Below are positions 59,687 to 64,000 of a stretch of DNA of 64,000 nt, piece by piece. Within the stretch, counting starts at the first letter, position 1. Each line of letters begins with the position of its first letter. The notes beneath the pieces are model-generated. The model ran no database searches and had not been told where the DNA came from. It worked only from the letters and a program-made list of their open reading frames with translations. Position numbers and translations under genes: made by a program. Where the stretch lies: contig NC_061514.1 in the NCBI RefSeq assembly GCF_022539505.1, forward strand, positions 249,104,124 to 249,168,123, given 5' to 3'. Source of the DNA: Lolium rigidum. Taxonomy: Eukaryota; Streptophyta; Magnoliopsida; Poales; Poaceae.

Positions 59687-61984
59687 TCACAACTGACCCC
59701 AGTACTAGATACACAAACACGGCCCCACGCCATAGGAGGAGGCCCTTCGCCCCTCCTTCTCCAGCTACTAACCAAGCTCGCGCCTCTCGATCGGTGTCTG
59801 GTCGATCGAGGCTGTCAGGCAGGCAGGAAGGCAAGATGCGCAGCGTTGTACAATGTACATAGGTGTATGTTGAGGTGCATCCCTCCCTTCTCCTGAAGAG
59901 GTAACCGCGAGATGTCCGTCTCGCATCCCTGTATGTATAGGAGGAATCCATGTAATATACACGCCCCTTTTTTCCCCTCTTGACAGGGCTTTTATATATG
60001 CAAATAGTACCTAGCTTAGTGGCAACCACCGAATGATGCACAACACGTCTGCTCTTCAGAGTAGTGGAGAACACGTCGCAGTTGGTAGCTTGGTTAGATT
60101 TTTTCTTTGCGGTTGAAGTTTCGCCGCAAACAGATGAGCGCCGAGAAATAGTTTAGCTTCAGAGAAGTAGAGCTGCAAATAAGGTTTGCCTGCCGACAGA
60201 CTGTGTAAGGAAGCTGTGTAGGTCATTGCTAGTAGTTTTTCTGAAGTATCATTTGACGAAGGATGTGTCCTCGTAGGGCAAATACTGTATCTCATAAGCT
60301 AATTAGGCAAGCTAGCTAGCCAGTCTTGTTCTGGCAGATTACCTCCCTCTTGTTTGGTTGGACGACCTGCCGGCTGCCGCCTTAGGTTGCTTTGCTTCTC
60401 TGTTAATACATAATGTAACTGTCGTTTGAGCTGATAAATATCAAAAGGGCAATGTTTAGCACCGTCAGAAATCATTTGCCTGTCAGACATGCTGGCTTTG
60501 TTCCGGCTCCATCACAACCTATTTTGCTTGTCTGGATTTGAAACCTTGTACGCCTGAATCGTTGCGAGCCCATGATGTACACACATTACAAGTAAAAAAA
60601 GTCTACAAGTCTATTAATTCAAGGCCCACTACTTACCAAACTAGTGATTCAGCCTTGAGAAGTTCAAATTTCCACGCGAGTTTACAACTTCCGGGTACAA
60701 AACTCAAGCGTTCAATCTTTAAGCTGGAGGGTGCTTACAGTTAAACACGCTCTTTGAATCGTACACTCCTCAAAGTAGCACACGAGTTCTTTTCAAATTT
60801 GGGAGCTTTTCATTATCACGATTTCTGAACCGAAAGATACATGTAGCCACATACTCCTTACAAGCTCACAATCTAAAGAAAAAAGCTTAATAAAGAGGTT
60901 GTATCGGAGACTGACGTTGGCGAATGGAAATTCGTCGAGGAAAGATTTCAGAAACGTCTAGGTAGTTAAAAAGGCAAATTATTGTCCCTTGGGGGAGATT
61001 GATTCTCGTAAATGCAGTACTTACTAATATGATACGGTATATATTTGAGGCTTAGACACTGGTATGGTTGGGCTGGGCCAAGCTAGGGATTTTTAGGTTG
61101 AGCCAGGCTGCCCAAGCCAGGGTAAACTCTAGAAACATCCATTAAGATATTTGCACAAAATTCTCGAACAAGATATAACTTTGTGCAAGGACACTACAAT
61201 TATATTCACTGATTAGCTCCATAACTTAACTCAGATAAATATATTTTTTACTTTGCTTAAACTTATAGAAAAATGTTGTGTAACAAAATATTTCCATAAA
61301 TGATCCCAAAATTTACATGATTAAATTATTTTTGTGATTAATTAAATATCTCTTCACTCTAGCATGAGAAATTTTTGTTGCAATAAATAGAGATATGTGA
61401 AACATTGAACATGACATCTTAACGTTTGGATACACAGTTACATTCTTCCTTTTTCTACAGATGTATGAAACACATAATTCAGAATACTATACTGAATAAT
61501 GTATTGATCAGAAAATATGGAATACACCTAGCTAGTGATGGAAAAAATTATTAACAAAAGTAAAAATGTTTGGTATAAATATAAAAAAATTGTATAAATG
61601 TTGCTGGCCGTCTGGCCAGTTCGGCCGTCGCTGCAGTCTCGCATGATGCCCTCGAGTTGATCGAACGAAGACAGATCCCACACGGCACACGCAGTCGGTT
61701 CATCTCCTCTCGACCTCTCCCAACTCTCTGTTTCATCCTGATGATAGGAGCCCCGTGCGGCCGCGCCCAGCTGCCCAGGCGAACTTGATGACTTGAGTCG
61801 CTTGATGCCAAGAGTTTCTCCTTGAAGCATTCAGCCCCACTGCAATTGATTTGTTCGTCCAAGACTGGCAGCTCCACTAAGTGAGATTTCCATCCCCTTA
61901 AATTTTTACTGGAAATGTAAGAAGACAAATAGAGTCTCTATATTTGATGTTTTGATTCTAACTAGTAACTATATGTTCTGCTAG
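59687..61984. other. 3' UTR of the GTPase gene and intergenic DNA
   Basis: The 3' UTR probably ends near 59930-60000, where TGTATGTATAGG and CATGTAATATACACG lie; no definite AATAAA was seen. 60000-61500 shows no gene. 61060-61130 has GGGCTGGGCCAAGC words like those at 56190. 61540-61930 is open on the minus strand without a recognisable domain. Confidence 0.4.
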
Positions 61985-63400
61985 GATGGAGAAATATTAT
62001 CCAAAAAAAAAGATGCATTTGCCTCTAGTACGAATTTAGAGACACAGAAAAGGGTATTGAACTTGATATGGATGATATTGTTGTTGATCCAGCTCTTAGA
62101 AAACCAGTTTATGAGTTTGATCTGAACATTAGAGATGAAGCTAAGAGAGCATATTTGTCTATGGGTCCATGTCAACCATGTGGCCATGCTTTTCCACGAA
62201 AATTGCAAGGGGGTCAGATGAGGGGATTTATAAAAACATGGTTTAACATATTTGATTGGCTAGAATACAGTATGCAAAAAGATGCAGCTTATTGCTTTTA
62301 TTGTTATCTCTTTAAACCTGCAAGGATTGGTAATTGGGAAAATGATACATCCACTGAAGATGGTTATGTTAATTGGAGGCAGGGACTTGAAACTTTCAAT
62401 ACTCATGTTGGAGGACCTGATAGTGCCCACAACAAGGCTAGGAAATGTGCCGCTGGTTTCCAAAATCATACACAAAGTGTGGCGTATGTGTTGTCCAAGA
62501 AAAGCACGGAGAGAGAGGAGAAATACAAAGCTCGCTTTCTTATTGTTTTAGGTATTGTAAGATTTCTTCTTTTGCAAGCTCTTGCTTTTCGTAGACATGA
62601 TGAATCATCAAGCTCAAGCAACAAGGGTAACTTTCTAGAGAGGTTGGAATGGTACAAAAGTAAAGATCCTAAAGCTGCAAGTGTTCTTGGTGTAAATGCT
62701 CCCAAGAACTGTCAAATGATAGCTCCTGAAATACAAAAAGATTTAGTGAAGGCTTGTGCACATGAGACAAGGAATGTAATTATTTCTGAATTTAAAGGGC
62801 GTCTTTTTTCGGTGCTTGTTGACGAGTCTCGTGATAAATCAATAAAAAAGCAAATGGCGGTGATTTTGAGGTATGCACCAACCTTGGTATTGATGTTTCA
62901 TTTCTATCTTTCTATCAAATGTCGCTTAATATAATCTCTAAAAAAGTGTCGCTTAATAACTTTTTTCATGTAGATATGTCAATGGTAAAGGTGAAGTGAT
63001 TGAGAGGTTTCTCGGGATTAAGCATTTTCCTGATACTACATCATGTTCTCTTAAGATAGCATTGGATGCTATGTTTACCAAATATGGTTTATCTATTTCA
63101 CAATTGCGAGGGCAAGGATATGACGGAGCCTCTAATATGAGAGGTCAGTTTCATGGGTTGTAAAGACACATATTGGACGAAAATCCATATGCTTTCTATA
63201 TACATTGTTTCGCTCACCAATCGCAACTTGTGGTTGTTTTTGTTGCCAAGTATTGTACTTATGTTGAGGATTTCTTTAATAATTGCACTTTGCTTGTAAC
63301 CACTGCTAGTGCTTCATATAAGATAAAATATCAACTTCTCCAAGACCACCATGACAAATGGAATTCAATTTTCATATCATCTCATTTATATTTATGATGT
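61985..63400 (+). pseudogene. hAT-like transposase (TTF-type zinc finger, DUF4371), broken
   Basis: A start at 61985 (MEKYYPKKK) is followed by frameshifts before the long frame at 62068-62870. That frame reads VYEFDLNIRDEAKRAYLSMG, FIKTWFNIFDWLEYSMQKDA, AYCFYCYLFKP (the TTF-type zinc finger), LGIVRFLLLQALAFRRHDES and FSVLVDESRDKSIKKQMAVI (start of the RNase-H-like core). A GT-AG intron (62871-62972) leads to YVNGKGEVIERFLGIKHF and GQGYDGASNMRGQFHGL. A stop (TAA 63161) replaces the usual glutamine, and the frame then continues YAFYIHCFAHQSQLVVVFVA to about 63395. The C-terminal hAT dimerisation domain is missing. It resembles the MYM-type zinc finger 1-like transposase family. Inactive. Confidence 0.88.
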
Positions 63401-63659
63401 TTGTTCTCAGTACTATTTGTTTTGCATATGTGCAGATTGATGTCTCAAATGGATTCATGCTGATGATGTGTCAACTACAGGGATATATATCAACGTCCTC
63501 ATGGTATTTCTAGAGAGGATGCAATAGTTTGTGTTTTTTCTTTCATCAATCAGCTATTTATGTTTTTGTCTACATTTGCAATGTACTTTTACTATGGTAA
63601 ATTTTGGTTACAATTGAGGAGAAATTTTACTTGCAATTAGTTAGCACCCCCCTTTGGTC

Positions 63660-63678
63660 GTTTCCGGCTCCGCCACTG
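63660..63678 (-). other. Probable 3' terminal repeat of the hAT-like element
   Basis: Read on the minus strand from 63678: CAGTGGCGGAGCCGGAAAC. CAGTGGCGGAGCC is a common end of plant hAT-like elements with this type of transposase (from memory). No matching left end was found upstream, so the element is truncated at its 5' side. Confidence 0.55.
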
Positions 63679-64000
63679 AGTCTCCCACACTGTATTGGCG
63701 AAGGCTTTCAGGCAACACATCCTTGTTCAGCGCCAAAACAACCTATGTATTTGTCTAACACAGTCCATGAGGATGAGCTCATATTGAAATGAGCCGGATC
63801 ATTGTGGGTGCTCACGAGTCAGTTGGTGCCGTGCTTGGATGCAGCCCACCAGTTGTACCATTTCCCAACTATTATCGACTCCTTCAGCCAATTTGGCTTA
63901 GTTTGGATGGGGTTTCATTATTATTCTAAAAAAATCTCCCAAGTCCACGAACCAGATCTATCAACTACAGGAACTAAGTGAGTAACTTGAGGAGCCCTAG
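63679..64000. other. Right edge, no gene recognised
   Basis: Short plus-strand openings without recognisable domains. Nothing further supported. Confidence 0.4.

Noticed and set aside
62068..62934. 288-codon ORF as an intact host gene
   Set aside because: The ORF reads into an intron, the next exon has an internal stop, and the C-terminal domain is missing. It is a transposase pseudogene.

Overview
The window is nuclear DNA from a grass, most likely Triticeae or a close pooid relative (wheat, barley, rye, Aegilops). Evidence is the intron-split plant genes, Stowaway, Tourist and CACTA elements, and nested Gypsy and Copia LTR retrotransposons of the kind that fill Triticeae intergenic space. 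The species cannot be fixed from the sequence alone. Nothing bacterial, plastid or mitochondrial was seen.

Two host genes look intact. The first (5627-9433, +) is a six-exon clade-III-type glutamate receptor-like channel of 928 aa with the full plant iGluR layout. The second (56877-59686, +) is a six-exon Ras-like small GTPase of 295 aa resembling plant septum-promoting GTP-binding protein 1 (SGP1/Spg1/Tem1-like). It has a 6-codon upstream ORF whose stop overlaps its start codon. About 47 kb of almost pure transposon separates them.

Layout: 1-2730 is the 5' end of a decayed CACTA transposon (minus). 3534-3921 is a foldback element with palindromic ends. 3959-4989 is a Harbinger-like element. 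5627-9433 is the receptor gene. 9434-13206 is mostly featureless. 13207-14019 is a broken Myb/SANT-like gene. 16013-29706 is a Tat-like Gypsy retrotransposon that carries a multi-exon antisense ORF and is interrupted by a truncated minus-strand Copia, which itself holds a solo LTR with a perfect target duplication. 29777-34530 is a PIF/Harbinger transposon with a dead transposase, and a Helitron (31858-34524) sits inside its right terminal inverted repeat. 36747-37155 is a Tourist-like MITE. 37659-44927 is a second palindrome-ended foldback element split by a complete non-autonomous LTR retrotransposon (37994-44910) of the same family as the solo LTR. 45110-45327 is a GAG-rich microsatellite. 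47694-47814 is a Stowaway MITE. 48239-55192 is a complete, recently inserted minus-strand Gypsy-like element with target duplication CACAT and an antisense acidic ORF. 56877-59686 is the GTPase gene. 61985-63678 is a broken hAT-like transposase gene.

The genes do not form a pathway. What links the region is the order of nested insertions. The best leads for something not well described are the Helitron-in-TIR junction, the antisense ORFs in two different Gypsy-like elements, the intact ORF of unknown function in the non-autonomous element, and the palindrome-ended foldback family. Domain and family calls rest on recognition of sequence motifs; no database search was run.
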